Positions 1 through 6,933 of a DNA stretch of 40,261 bases are shown here, in pieces (the stretch's first letter is position 1; each line of letters starts with the position of its first letter). The stretch is from positions 1-40,261 of the forward strand of contig NZ_SMKV01000045.1 of assembly GCF_004348445.1 (NCBI RefSeq), given 5' to 3'. Origin of the DNA: Saccharopolyspora aridisoli (GTDB lineage: Bacteria; Actinomycetota; Actinomycetes; Mycobacteriales; Pseudonocardiaceae). Under the pieces are notes generated by a model. It had not been told where the DNA came from and did not search any database. It was given only the letters and a program-made list of their open reading frames with translations. Made by a program: the position numbers and the translations under genes.

Positions 1-9
1 CTCCCGCCC

Positions 10-849
10 TCATCCGGCGATCCGGACGGTCGTGGTGGCGCCCCAGATGGCGAGGCTCAGGAAGAAGTCCAGCACGTTGAGGGCGATGATCGCGGTGCGC
101 ACCGCCCGGCCCACCGCGCTGCCGACCCCGGCAGGGCCGCCGGAGGCCCGGAAGCCGTAGTAGCAGTGCACCAGGATGATCACCAAGCTGAACAGCAGCA
201 CCTTGCCGAAGGAGAACAGCACGTCCTCCGGCGGCAGGAACAGGTGGAAGTAGTGGTCGTAGGTGCCCGCCGACTGGCCGTAGAAGTAGACCGTGATCAC
301 CCTCGACGCCAGGTAGGACGACATCAGCCCGATCACGTACAGCGGGATCACCGCGCCGATCCCGGCCAGCACGCGGGTGGTCACCAGGAACGGCACGCTG
401 CGCACCGCCATGACCTCCAGCGCGTCGATCTCCTCCGAGATGCGCATCGCACCCAGTTGCGCGGTGAACCCGCAGCCGACGGTCGCCGACAGCGCCAGGC
501 CCGCCACCAGCGGCGCGACCTCGCGGGTGTTGAAGTAGGCCGAGACGAACCCGGTGAAGCTGGCCGTGCCGAGCTGGTTGAGCGCGGTGTAGCCCTGCAT
601 CCCGACCACCGTGCCGGTGAACAGCGTCATGCCCACCATCACGCCGATCGTGCCGCCGAGCACCGCCAGCGCGCCGCTGCCGAAGGTCACCTCGGCCAGC
701 AGCCGCAGCACCTCCTTGGAGTAGCGACGCAGCGTGCGCGGCGCCCACGCGATGGCACGCAGGTAGAACATCGCCTGGTCACCGGAGGTGTCGAGGACGC
801 GCAACGGCCCGTTGAGCAGCCGCCGGACGCGGCCCGTCGCCACGACCAC
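10..849 (-). CDS. YrbE/MlaE-type ABC permease (second YrbE of an mce operon)
   Basis: This is a membrane permease of the YrbE/MlaE family, the inner-membrane part of Mce lipid importers. The 279-residue product has the usual family length. It shows a hydrophobic segment near residues 55-85, a central glycine-rich loop with an EEIDALEVM-type motif that is a family hallmark for contact with the ATPase, and further membrane segments to the C-terminus. It starts with GTG three bases after the stop of the preceding YrbE gene, so the two are translationally linked. By analogy with mycobacterial mce operons this is the YrbE1B position and the mce genes should follow beyond the left edge; only 9 bases of downstream sequence are visible. 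The lipid substrate cannot be told from the permease. Confidence 0.9.
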   Translation of the reverse strand: MVVATGRVRRLLNGPLRVLDTSGDQAMFYLRAIAWAPRTLRRYSKEVLRLLAEVTFGSGALAVLGGTIGVMVGMTLFTGTVVGMQGYTALNQLGTASFTGFVSAYFNTREVAPLVAGLALSATVGCGFTAQLGAMRISEEIDALEVMAVRSVPFLVTTRVLAGIGAVIPLYVIGLMSSYLASRVITVYFYGQSAGTYDHYFHLFLPPEDVLFSFGKVLLFSLVIILVHCYYGFRASGGPAGVGSAVGRAVRTAIIALNVLDFFLSLAIWGATTTVRIAG

Positions 850-852
850 GGC

Positions 853-1641
853 TCACATCCCCTTCGCCGGGACGAGCTGCAGGTAGATCGCGGTGAGCAC
901 CACGTTCACCAGGAACAGCAGCATGAACGAGATGACCACGGCCTGGTTCACCGCGTCCCCAACGCCTTTCGGACCCGGTGCCGGGTTGAGCCCCCGGTGC
1001 GCGGCGACCACCCCGGCGATGAACCCGAAGATCACCGCCTTGATCTCACCGATCCACAGGTCGGGCAGCTGGGCGAGGCCGTTGAAGCTGGCCATGTAGG
1101 CACCGGGCGTGCCTCCTTGCATGATCACGTTGAAGAAGTAGCCGCCGAGCACGCCGACGACGCTGACCACGCCGTTGAGCAGGGTGGCGACGAGCATCGC
1201 CGCGAGCACGCGCGGCACGACCAGCCGGTGGATCGGTGACACGCCCAGTGTTTCCATCGCGGCGATCTCGTCGCGAATGGTGCGCGCGCCCAGGTCGGCG
1301 CAGATCGCCGAGCCGCCGGCCCCGGCGATGAGCAGCGCGGTGATCAACGGGCTGGCCTGCTGGATGATCGCCAGCACGCTGGAGGCGCCGGTGAACGACT
1401 GAGCGCCGATCTGCTTGGTCAGCGAGCCGAGCTGCAGCGCGATCACCGCCCCGAACGGGATCGACACCAGGGCGGTGGGCACAATGGTCACGCTGGCGAC
1501 GAACCAGGACTGCTGGACGAACTCGCGCCACTGGAACGGCCGGGCGAACACCGCCCTCGCCACGTCCACGGCGTGCAGGAACAGCCGGCCTGTTTCGCTG
1601 AGCGGACCGGTACCGACCGGTCGCGCCACTCCCACACCCAT
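853..1641 (-). CDS. YrbE/MlaE-type ABC permease (first YrbE of an mce operon)
   Basis: The product is the partner YrbE permease, predicted to form with the next gene the transmembrane channel of an Mce lipid/sterol importer. The frame stays open to 1827, but I place the start at the ATG at 1639-1641 because GGGAG lies five bases upstream and the residues before it are arginine/proline-rich and unlike the family. That gives 262 residues, normal for YrbE. Features seen are the IRDEIAAMETLGV motif of the permease-ATPase coupling loop and several hydrophobic helices. It is the first gene of the operon visible here and is transcribed away from the esterase gene at 1930. No MceG-type ATPase is present in the window. 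Confidence 0.9.
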   Translation of the reverse strand: MGVGVARPVGTGPLSETGRLFLHAVDVARAVFARPFQWREFVQQSWFVASVTIVPTALVSIPFGAVIALQLGSLTKQIGAQSFTGASSVLAIIQQASPLITALLIAGAGGSAICADLGARTIRDEIAAMETLGVSPIHRLVVPRVLAAMLVATLLNGVVSVVGVLGGYFFNVIMQGGTPGAYMASFNGLAQLPDLWIGEIKAVIFGFIAGVVAAHRGLNPAPGPKGVGDAVNQAVVISFMLLFLVNVVLTAIYLQLVPAKGM

Positions 1642-1670
1642 CGCGGCTCCCGAGGTCTCGACAGGGCATC

Positions 1671-1732
1671 CAGAGTGATCAGCCACACACCTCGCATCCA
1701 GGGGCACTCTGCCTCGCGATTCCCCCACTCTG
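1671..1732. promoter_or_regulatory. Three copies of CACTCTG upstream of the mce operon
   Basis: The 7-mer CACTCTG occurs at 1705-1711 and 1726-1732 and, inverted (CAGAGTG), at 1671-1677, within 100 bases of the first YrbE start. Two copies extend to CACTCTGG. The spacing and mixed orientation suggest an operator for a regulator of the mce operon, but no regulator gene is adjacent, so this is only a candidate. Confidence 0.25.
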
Positions 1733-1862
1733 GTGCACATCGCCCGTAACCCGCACCCGACCTGCGAGCGATAGACCCCTGCGGCCTCGTGGAATGCGGC
1801 TCCCCCCAACGACATCCACGGTCTCAAGTGGAACCACCTCGTCCGCCTCCGCTCCCGAAACC

Positions 1863-1887
1863 GGTTAGACCGGTGTTGAGCGGGTAC
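1863..1887 (+). promoter_or_regulatory. Sigma-B/F-like promoter of the esterase gene
   Basis: GGTT at 1863-1866 and GGGTAC at 1882-1887 are separated by 15 bases. This fits the actinobacterial sigma-B/sigma-F family pattern (GTTT or GNNT, N14-17, GGGTA). A start site a few bases downstream would leave a leader of roughly 35 bases that carries the AGAGGAGG ribosome site before the GTG at 1930. Confidence 0.5.
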
Positions 1888-1929
1888 TCCCGGAGCGGAG
1901 GTCGGTCGAGCACGAGAGGAGGTTCACCG

Positions 1930-2820
1930 GTGGTGAGCTGGCAAGCCCGGGCCGTCATCGCGAAGTACTGGGTGACTCGGCGCAAGCAGGTCTTCGCCGA
2001 CCCCGGGAAGTTGCGGGAGAGCGCGGAGAGCCACCAAGCCGAGAGCGTGCAGGTGCCCGACTGGGTCCACCGGCACTTCGACGTCGTGGAGTCAGACGTG
2101 CTCGGGCACCGCTGCTACACGCTGCACCCCCACGAGCCGGAGAACTCGCAGCACATCCTCTACCTGCACGGAGGCGCCTACGTGCACCAGGTCGAGCAGG
2201 CGCACTGGAGGTTCGTCGCCCGGCTGATCGTCTCGACCGGTTCGGTGGTCACCGTGCCGATCTACCCGTTGGCACCCACGCATTCCTACGACGAGACGCT
2301 GGCGATGATCTGGGAGACCTACCAGCGGGCCCTCGGTGACCTCCCGGCCAAGGACCAGATCATCATGGGCGATTCCGCGGGCGGCGGGTTGAGCCTGTTC
2401 GTGGCGCAGCGGATCAAGCACCACGGCCGGCCGCAGCCACGACGCCTGGTGCTGTTCGCGCCCTGGCTGGACCTCACCACGACCGATCCGGGCATCGCCG
2501 AGCGCGAGTCGCACGACCCGTTCCTCAGCGGGCCGGGGCTGCGGGAGGCCGCCCGGCTCTACGCCGACGGCCTCGACCTGCGCGATCCGCGGCTGAGCCC
2601 GCTGTTCGGCGACCTGTCGGGGTTGGCGCCGATCAGCGTGTTCACCGGAACCCGCGACGTGCTGCTGACCGACTCGCGACGACTGCGCGATCGGGTCCGC
2701 GGTACCGGCGCCGACGTCGACTACGAGGAGTACCCCGGGATGTTCCACGGCTGGGTCCTGCAATCCCTGCCGGAGGCCAGGCACGCGACCGAGCGGGTTT
2801 CGGCGCTGGTCGGTGATTGA
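1930..2820 (+). CDS. Alpha/beta hydrolase fold-3 esterase (HSL/GDXG family)
   Basis: This is a carboxylic ester hydrolase of the hormone-sensitive-lipase family. The oxyanion-hole motif HGGAY is at residues 80-84, the nucleophile Ser149 sits in GDSAGG, and the Asp (in TRDVLLTD) and His (in FHGW) of the triad follow near the C-terminus. I choose the GTG at 1930 because AGAGGAGG lies seven bases upstream; the same frame is open from an earlier ATG at 1789, but that N-terminal part is low-complexity Pro/Arg. The protein is then 296 residues, typical of the family. It lacks a clear signal peptide, so it is probably cytoplasmic. The substrate is unknown. A sigma-B-like promoter precedes it, and the DUF2795 gene follows in the same direction. 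Confidence 0.88.
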   Translation: MVSWQARAVIAKYWVTRRKQVFADPGKLRESAESHQAESVQVPDWVHRHFDVVESDVLGHRCYTLHPHEPENSQHILYLHGGAYVHQVEQAHWRFVARLIVSTGSVVTVPIYPLAPTHSYDETLAMIWETYQRALGDLPAKDQIIMGDSAGGGLSLFVAQRIKHHGRPQPRRLVLFAPWLDLTTTDPGIAERESHDPFLSGPGLREAARLYADGLDLRDPRLSPLFGDLSGLAPISVFTGTRDVLLTDSRRLRDRVRGTGADVDYEEYPGMFHGWVLQSLPEARHATERVSALVGD

Positions 2821-2889
2821 GCGGGCAGGTTTCGGGGAAACCACCGCGCAAGGCCCGCCCCGGACACGCCGAAGACGAGGTGAGCGGTC

Positions 2890-3087
2890 ATGACCCATCC
2901 CCCGGACCCGAACAGCGTGCAGCCGTTCCTGCGGGAGGTGCACTACCCGGTGAGCAAGCAGCAACTGGTGGACATCGCCGAGCAGCAGGGCGTGGACGGC
3001 GAGGTGCTGCGCGCGCTGCGCATCGTCCCCGACCGCACCTACAAGAACCAGGAGGAGGTCAACGAGGAGGTCGCGCTGGGAAGTTAG
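2890..3087 (+). CDS. Small DUF2795-family protein
   Basis: The 65-residue product resembles DUF2795 proteins: a short helical domain ending in a region of the type LRALRIVPDRTYKNQEEVNE, close to the family's PDRxYxSxxEV pattern. A ribosome site (GAGGTGAG) precedes the ATG. Members are common in actinomycetes and have no firmly known function. It lies 69 bases after the esterase gene with only a short GGTTTC-GGG-GAAACC dyad (2828-2842) between them, so the two may be co-transcribed. The following 190 bases hold no gene that I can support; they contain a widely spaced inverted repeat, CCTCAGCGG at 3131 and CCGCTGAGG at 3206. Confidence 0.75.
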   Translation: MTHPPDPNSVQPFLREVHYPVSKQQLVDIAEQQGVDGEVLRALRIVPDRTYKNQEEVNEEVALGS

Positions 3088-3281
3088 GAGCTGCTGAAGA
3101 TCAGTCCGCTTGGCGGTGCCGGTAGCGCAACCTCAGCGGGCGCTGGTTCCGGGCGCCACGTCGAAGTGTGGCACCGCACGACGTCGCGGCGTCCGCACCA
3201 GAGGACCGCTGAGGAACTCCCCGAAGTGGGACGACACAGCGGTGCGAGCTGCCACACTCTCGGAGCGACCGCGCCGCACCC

Positions 3282-4502
3282 TCAACAGCACCAGCCGTGG
3301 CGGCTGAGGACCAGCAGCGTGACGTCGTCCCCGCCGGACGCTGAGGTCACCAGGCGGTTGGTGATGGTGGTGCAGACCTCCTGGGCGGGGGCGCACTCGA
3401 TCGCCTCGCACAGCGAGTTCAGCCCGATGTCGATGGACCGCTGGCGGCGCTCGATGAGCCCGTCGGTGTAGAAGCACAGCACCGAGGACTCCGGCAGCTC
3501 GACCGCGGTGGTGCGCCGCTCGCGCCGGGAGACCTCCACCCCGACCGGCGGGTCCACGGGCGCCTTGACGAGGTCGCCGCAATCACCGGGCAGCGCGAGC
3601 ACCGGTGGCAGGTGCCCTGCCAGCGAGAACTCCAGCCGCGCCTCGGCCGGGTCGTAGAGGGCGTAGCACACGGTGGCCATGGCATCAGGCTCGAAGTGGG
3701 TGACCTTGCGGTCGAGCTTGTGCAGCACGCGGGCAGGGTCCTCGTCGTCGAGCGCGTAGGCCCGGAGCGCGCTGCGCAGCCGTCCCATGACCACGGCCGC
3801 CAGCAGCCCGTGGCCGACGACGTCGCCGATCACGATGCCGATCTGGCCGGAGGGCAGCTCGAACACGTCGTACCAGTCACCGCCGATGCCGTGGTCGGCG
3901 CCGGCGATGTAGCGGCCGTCAATCGAGGCACCGGGGACGGAGGGCAAGCGGCTGGGCAACAGGCTGTGCTGCAGCACGGTCGCGGCGATGCGTTCCGCGC
4001 GCGAGGAGCCGACCTTCGAGACCGAGGCGATGCGGTCGGCGGCGATGCGCACCAGACCGGCGTCCTCATCGGTGAACCCGTGCTCGCCGAACGCGCCGAC
4101 ACACAGCACGCCCAGCGTGTCCCCGCCCGCGACCATCGGAGCTCCGACGAGCGATCGGATGCCCTTCTGCTGCAACGGCGTGCTGATGAGGACGTCGTCA
4201 ACCCGGTCGAACACGACGGCTCGCTCGGAATCGAGCACGGCGGCGGCGAAATCGTTGCCCACCGGTACCCGGACACCCTGCCGGACCTCGTCCTCGACGC
4301 CCACCGAGGCAGTGGCGATCAGCTCCTCCCCGCCCGGGTCCAGCAGCAGAACCGTCGCCATGTCCACACCGAGGACATCGCGGACCCGGGCAAGGATCTC
4401 GCGCAGCAGCTCGTTGACGTCCAAGTGGGCCAACGAGGTGTCCGTGACCAGTTCGATGCGCCGCAAACGCTCCTCGGCGGAAGTTCCCGCAGAAGCATGC
4501 AT
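3282..4502 (-). CDS. GAF-domain PP2C phosphatase (RsbU/SpoIIE type)
   Basis: A cytoplasmic protein phosphatase predicted to dephosphorylate STAS anti-anti-sigma proteins and so release an alternative sigma factor. A GAF sensor domain covers roughly residues 15-165 and is followed by a SpoIIE/PP2C domain with the metal-binding motifs GGDWYD (about residue 205), GDVVGHG and, near the end, GGDDVTLL. The ATG at 4502 gives 406 residues, though its ribosome site is weak; an in-frame ATG at 4565 exists but would overlap the region needed for the divergent STAS gene. The gene is divergent from the STAS gene and close to an anti-sigma-type ATPase, an arrangement typical of partner-switching systems. 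The ligand of the GAF domain cannot be predicted. Confidence 0.88.
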   Translation of the reverse strand: MHASAGTSAEERLRRIELVTDTSLAHLDVNELLREILARVRDVLGVDMATVLLLDPGGEELIATASVGVEDEVRQGVRVPVGNDFAAAVLDSERAVVFDRVDDVLISTPLQQKGIRSLVGAPMVAGGDTLGVLCVGAFGEHGFTDEDAGLVRIAADRIASVSKVGSSRAERIAATVLQHSLLPSRLPSVPGASIDGRYIAGADHGIGGDWYDVFELPSGQIGIVIGDVVGHGLLAAVVMGRLRSALRAYALDDEDPARVLHKLDRKVTHFEPDAMATVCYALYDPAEARLEFSLAGHLPPVLALPGDCGDLVKAPVDPPVGVEVSRRERRTTAVELPESSVLCFYTDGLIERRQRSIDIGLNSLCEAIECAPAQEVCTTITNRLVTSASGGDDVTLLVLSRHGWCC

Positions 4503-4571
4503 GCGTTCAGCATAACCGCCACGCTGCCGGGGGTCTTTGCCAACTACGCCCACCGGTCCCATCATGGGTCC

Positions 4572-4946
4572 ATGGCTTCCGACATCAACGACAACACGAC
4601 GCCTTTCAACGCGGTGGCCAAGTGGTCGGGCCGCACGCTGTTCGTCACCGCGACCGGCGAGATCGAACTGGTCAACTCACCGCAACTCGAATCGGTGCTC
4701 AACCAGGCGCTCGCCGACGAACCCGAGGTCCTGGTGCTCGACATCATGGACGTCACGTTCCTGTCGTCGGCAGGACTGGCCGTGCTGGTGCGCGCACACC
4801 GCGACGCGGATGCGGCGGGCACCGAGTTCCGGGTCGTCGCCGCCAACGCCGCCACGCTGCGCCCGATCCAGCTCATGGGCCTGGACCAGGAGTTCGACGT
4901 GTTCGCCGATCGCGATGACGCGCTGTCCGGCGCACGGGGTTTGTGA
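4572..4946 (+). CDS. STAS-domain anti-anti-sigma factor (RsbV/SpoIIAA-like)
   Basis: A 124-residue single-domain STAS protein, predicted to bind an anti-sigma kinase and free its sigma factor when unphosphorylated. The conserved DVTFLSSAGL motif places Ser66 at the position of the phosphorylated serine of RsbV, so it is expected to be phosphorylated by a HATPase kinase and dephosphorylated by a PP2C enzyme. Both partners are encoded on either side. The ATG at 4572 has no strong ribosome site, and translation from a very short leader is possible. An upstream in-frame extension exists but overlaps the divergent phosphatase gene and has no family similarity. Confidence 0.88.
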   Translation: MASDINDNTTPFNAVAKWSGRTLFVTATGEIELVNSPQLESVLNQALADEPEVLVLDIMDVTFLSSAGLAVLVRAHRDADAAGTEFRVVAANAATLRPIQLMGLDQEFDVFADRDDALSGARGL

Positions 4947-5010
4947 CCGGTCCGGATCGCCGAACCTAGGAGCTGAACCTCGGATGCTCGAGAATCGTTA
5001 GGAAGCGTTT

Positions 5011-5475
5011 ATGGCACCCGCTCAGTCAGGCGGGCCGGAGTCCGGGGCCGTGGAGACCCTCCGTCGGCACGGCGTCCCCGCCTCCGCCGGCAGCTTGCCG
5101 GTGCTGCGCGATGAGCTGGACGAGTGGGCCCGCTCCGCCGGGCTCGGAGACAGCCTCGCCGGCGCGCTGGCGCTGGCGACGTACGAGGCCATGGCCAACG
5201 CGGTGGAACACGCCTACGGCGGCACCCCTGGACCGCTCGACGTGGAGGCCGCGTTCCTCGACCACGGCGTCGAGGTGACGGTCACCGACCACGGTGCGTG
5301 GCGCTCGCCGCACGACAGCGGCCAGGAGCGCAAGCGCGGGCTCCCCTTGATCCACCGGCTCGCCGACGAAGCGGTCGTGTCCGCCGGGGAGAACGGCACG
5401 CGGGTGCGGATGCGGTGGGAGGTCGCGCGGCAACCCCTCGACGGCGACCTCTCCGCCGCAGACGCCCCTGGTTGA
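5011..5475 (+). CDS. RsbW-like anti-sigma ATP-binding kinase
   Basis: The 154-residue product is a GHKL-type ATPase of the HATPase_c_2 family, the fold of the anti-sigma kinases RsbW and SpoIIAB. Visible motifs are the N-box EAMANAVEHAYG (Glu59 and Asn63), the TDHG turn of the G1 box and the RGLPLI loop of the G2 box. It is predicted to bind either a sigma factor or the neighbouring STAS protein and to phosphorylate the latter. AGGAAG precedes the ATG by about seven bases. The gene lies 64 bases after the STAS gene and its stop touches that of the convergent hydrolase. No sigma-factor gene is adjacent, so the partner sigma must be elsewhere. Confidence 0.85.
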   Translation: MAPAQSGGPESGAVETLRRHGVPASAGSLPVLRDELDEWARSAGLGDSLAGALALATYEAMANAVEHAYGGTPGPLDVEAAFLDHGVEVTVTDHGAWRSPHDSGQERKRGLPLIHRLADEAVVSAGENGTRVRMRWEVARQPLDGDLSAADAPG

Positions 5476-6225
5476 TCACACCGCGGCGAGGAAGTCCTCG
5501 ACCGCGCGCCCCAGGTCGTCGGGGGCGGCGAACGGCACCATGTGCGCGGCGCCTGGCCAGACCAGCAGGCGCGCTCCGGGTAGGAGCCTGGTGACCCGCA
5601 GCGCCCAGTCCTGCGGCACCAGCGCGTCGTGCTCGCCGCGCACGACCAGCGCGGGCGCACCGATGTGGGGCAGCTTGTCCTCGACGTGGTCGTGGATCGA
5701 TTCGGCGAAGCTGGTCACCACGCGCCGGAGCCCGGCTTCCCGGTAGTCGCGGAAGATCAGCGGTGCGAGTCGGCGCGGTTCGCAGCGGGCGTTGCGCAAC
5801 CACCGCCGCACCTGGCCCTGCCAGGTGCGGCCGCGAGGGTCGGTGGTCGGGCCGACCAGGACGAGCCCCCGCACGTGCTCCGGGGCGAGCAGCGCCGCCT
5901 CGACGGCGATCTGGCACCCGAACGAGCAGCCGAGCAAGTTCACCTCCGCCAATCCCGCCTGCTGACGCCACACGTCCAGGGCCTGCGCCAGGTCGTGGAG
6001 TCCGAGCGGGCGGCCAGAACGACGGCTGGACCCGAAGCCGGGCAGGTCGACCGCCCACGTCTCTCGCACACCCGCCCGGCCCGACACGAACGGCAGCAGT
6101 TCTCGGCTGGAAACCCCGGCGCCGTGCACGCAGACCAGCGGAGGGCCCGGGCCCTCGACATGCCATGCCACGACGCCGGCTTCGGACAGGTCCGGGCGGT
6201 CGAGGTCGGTCGTGGTCCGTTGCAT
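5476..6225 (-). CDS. Alpha/beta hydrolase
   Basis: A 249-residue alpha/beta hydrolase of the broad Abhydrolase_1 family. The oxyanion HGAG motif comes early, the nucleophile serine sits in GCSFGC (a variant of G-x-S-x-G), an Asp follows in RGEHDALV and the His is in GAAHMVPF near the end. I start at the ATG at 6223-6225, because the open extension upstream overlaps whiB3 and is not hydrolase-like. A GGTT-N17-GGGTAG element (6236-6262) lies immediately upstream, so the transcript may have almost no leader. The stop codon directly abuts that of the RsbW-like gene. The substrate is unknown. Confidence 0.85.
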   Translation of the reverse strand: MQRTTTDLDRPDLSEAGVVAWHVEGPGPPLVCVHGAGVSSRELLPFVSGRAGVRETWAVDLPGFGSSRRSGRPLGLHDLAQALDVWRQQAGLAEVNLLGCSFGCQIAVEAALLAPEHVRGLVLVGPTTDPRGRTWQGQVRRWLRNARCEPRRLAPLIFRDYREAGLRRVVTSFAESIHDHVEDKLPHIGAPALVVRGEHDALVPQDWALRVTRLLPGARLLVWPGAAHMVPFAAPDDLGRAVEDFLAAV

Positions 6226-6235
6226 CGCCAGCTGG

Positions 6236-6262
6236 CTACCCGGAACGGCTCGGGTCCGAACC
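6236..6262 (-). promoter_or_regulatory. Sigma-B/F-like promoter of the hydrolase gene
   Basis: On the minus strand GGTT (6259-6262) is followed after 17 bases by GGGTAG (6236-6241), only about ten bases from the hydrolase ATG. It is arranged back to back with the whiB3 promoter element. Confidence 0.4.
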
Positions 6263-6274
6263 GGACGCCGCCAT

Positions 6275-6300
6275 GTGTGAAACGAAACCTCATCGGGTAT
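6275..6300 (+). promoter_or_regulatory. Sigma-B/F-like promoter of whiB3
   Basis: GTGT at 6275-6278, a 16-base spacer and GGGTAT at 6295-6300 match the sigma-B/F family pattern well in the -10 box. The predicted leader is about 36 bases and contains the GGAGG ribosome site of whiB3. Confidence 0.5.
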
Positions 6301-6342
6301 TCCGTGATCGACCGAATGATCATCGGCAGCACGGAGGTGAGG

Positions 6343-6621
6343 ATGACCACCACGGAGCGCCTTCCGAAACCCAACAGCGACTCCTGGCACTGGCAGTTGC
6401 GCGCCGCGTGCCGAGATCTCAGGACCAGCCGGTTCTTCCACCCGGACAACGAACGCGGCGAGCGCCGAGCCCAGCGGGAGCGACAGGCCAAGGCCGTCTG
6501 CCGACGTTGCCCGGTCATCGCCCAGTGCCGCGAGCACGCGCTGAGGTCCCACGAACCCTACGGCGTGTGGGGCGGTCTCGGCGAGCAGGAACGCCGCAGC
6601 CTGCTGCGGAAGGTCGGCTGA
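6343..6621 (+). CDS. whiB3: WhiB3/WhiD-like iron-sulfur regulator
   Basis: A 92-residue WhiB-family protein. Cys23, Cys53, Cys56 and Cys62 form the expected C-x29-C-x2-C-x5-C ligand set for a 4Fe-4S cluster, and GVWGG (residues 74-78) is the family turn motif before a basic C-terminus. The segments SWHWQLRAACR, FFHPDNERG and CRRCPVIAQC resemble mycobacterial WhiB3 and Streptomyces WhiD more than other WhiB classes, as far as I recall those sequences. WhiB3 proteins respond to redox state and nitric oxide and act with the principal sigma factor. GGAGG stands five bases before the ATG. The gene is divergent from a hydrolase and upstream of the Pup-like gene. Confidence 0.93.
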   Translation: MTTTERLPKPNSDSWHWQLRAACRDLRTSRFFHPDNERGERRAQRERQAKAVCRRCPVIAQCREHALRSHEPYGVWGGLGEQERRSLLRKVG

Positions 6622-6627
6622 GCACGG

Positions 6628-6653
6628 GATTCGCCCTCCGCCGCAACGGGTGT
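6628..6653 (+). promoter_or_regulatory. Weak sigma-B/F-like element before the Pup-like gene
   Basis: GATT (6628-6631), 16 bases, then GGGTGT (6648-6653). The -35 box fits only the loose GNNT form and the -10 box has one mismatch to GGGTAT. The gene could equally be read from the whiB3 promoter. Confidence 0.25.
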
Positions 6654-6689
6654 GGCTCAGCGGGCGAGCGCACGACCGTGGAGGCCCAC

Positions 6690-6878
6690 ATGCACCAGGA
6701 CAGGACCCGCAGAACTCCGGACGACGACGAGGACGCCCCGGCCCCGACCGCGTCGGGCCAGCAACGACGCGAACAGCTCGACGACGACACCGACGAACTG
6801 CTCGACGACATCGACGACGTCCTCGAGGACAACCCGCAGGACTTCGTCCGGAGCTACGTGCAGAAGAACGGCCAGTGA
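6690..6878 (+). CDS. pup: Pup-like protein (prokaryotic ubiquitin-like protein), orphan locus
   Basis: Pup is the small disordered tag that PafA ligates through its C-terminal glutamate to lysines of target proteins, which are then unfolded by the Mpa/ARC proteasomal ATPase. The 62-residue product has the full Pup plan: a polar acidic N-terminus, the QQRREQL and TDELLDDIDDVLEDN helical region and the FVRSYVQK segment, ending in Gln, which Dop would deamidate. The unusual feature is the end, NGQ, where the family normally has GGQ or GGE. Lys59 is the only lysine. Pup normally sits beside dop and the proteasome genes; here it lies alone between whiB3 and a CocE hydrolase, so it may be a second copy. 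GGAGG is five bases before the ATG and a strong terminator follows. Confidence 0.9.
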   Translation: MHQDRTRRTPDDDEDAPAPTASGQQRREQLDDDTDELLDDIDDVLEDNPQDFVRSYVQKNGQ

Positions 6879-6885
6879 GAGCCGC

Positions 6886-6920
6886 GTTGCCGCGCCGGGG
6901 TGGTTACCCGGCGCGGCAAC
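6886..6920. terminator. Bidirectional intrinsic terminator
   Basis: A perfect 14-base inverted repeat (GTTGCCGCGCCGGG and its complement at 6886-6899 and 6907-6920) with a 7-base loop lies between the convergent Pup-like and CocE genes. There is no long T-run, as is usual in GC-rich actinomycetes. Confidence 0.8.
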
Positions 6921-6933
6921 TCCTCTCCGGTCC

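Noticed and set aside
2828..2842. GGTTTC-GGG-GAAACC hairpin after the esterase gene as a terminator
   Set aside because: The stem is only six base pairs and has no T-run; co-transcription of the DUF2795 gene is at least as likely.
3612..4571. An N-terminal extension of the STAS protein in the same frame
   Set aside because: It would run opposite the PP2C gene and gives a 320-residue low-complexity extension; the STAS domain is complete from the ATG at 4572.
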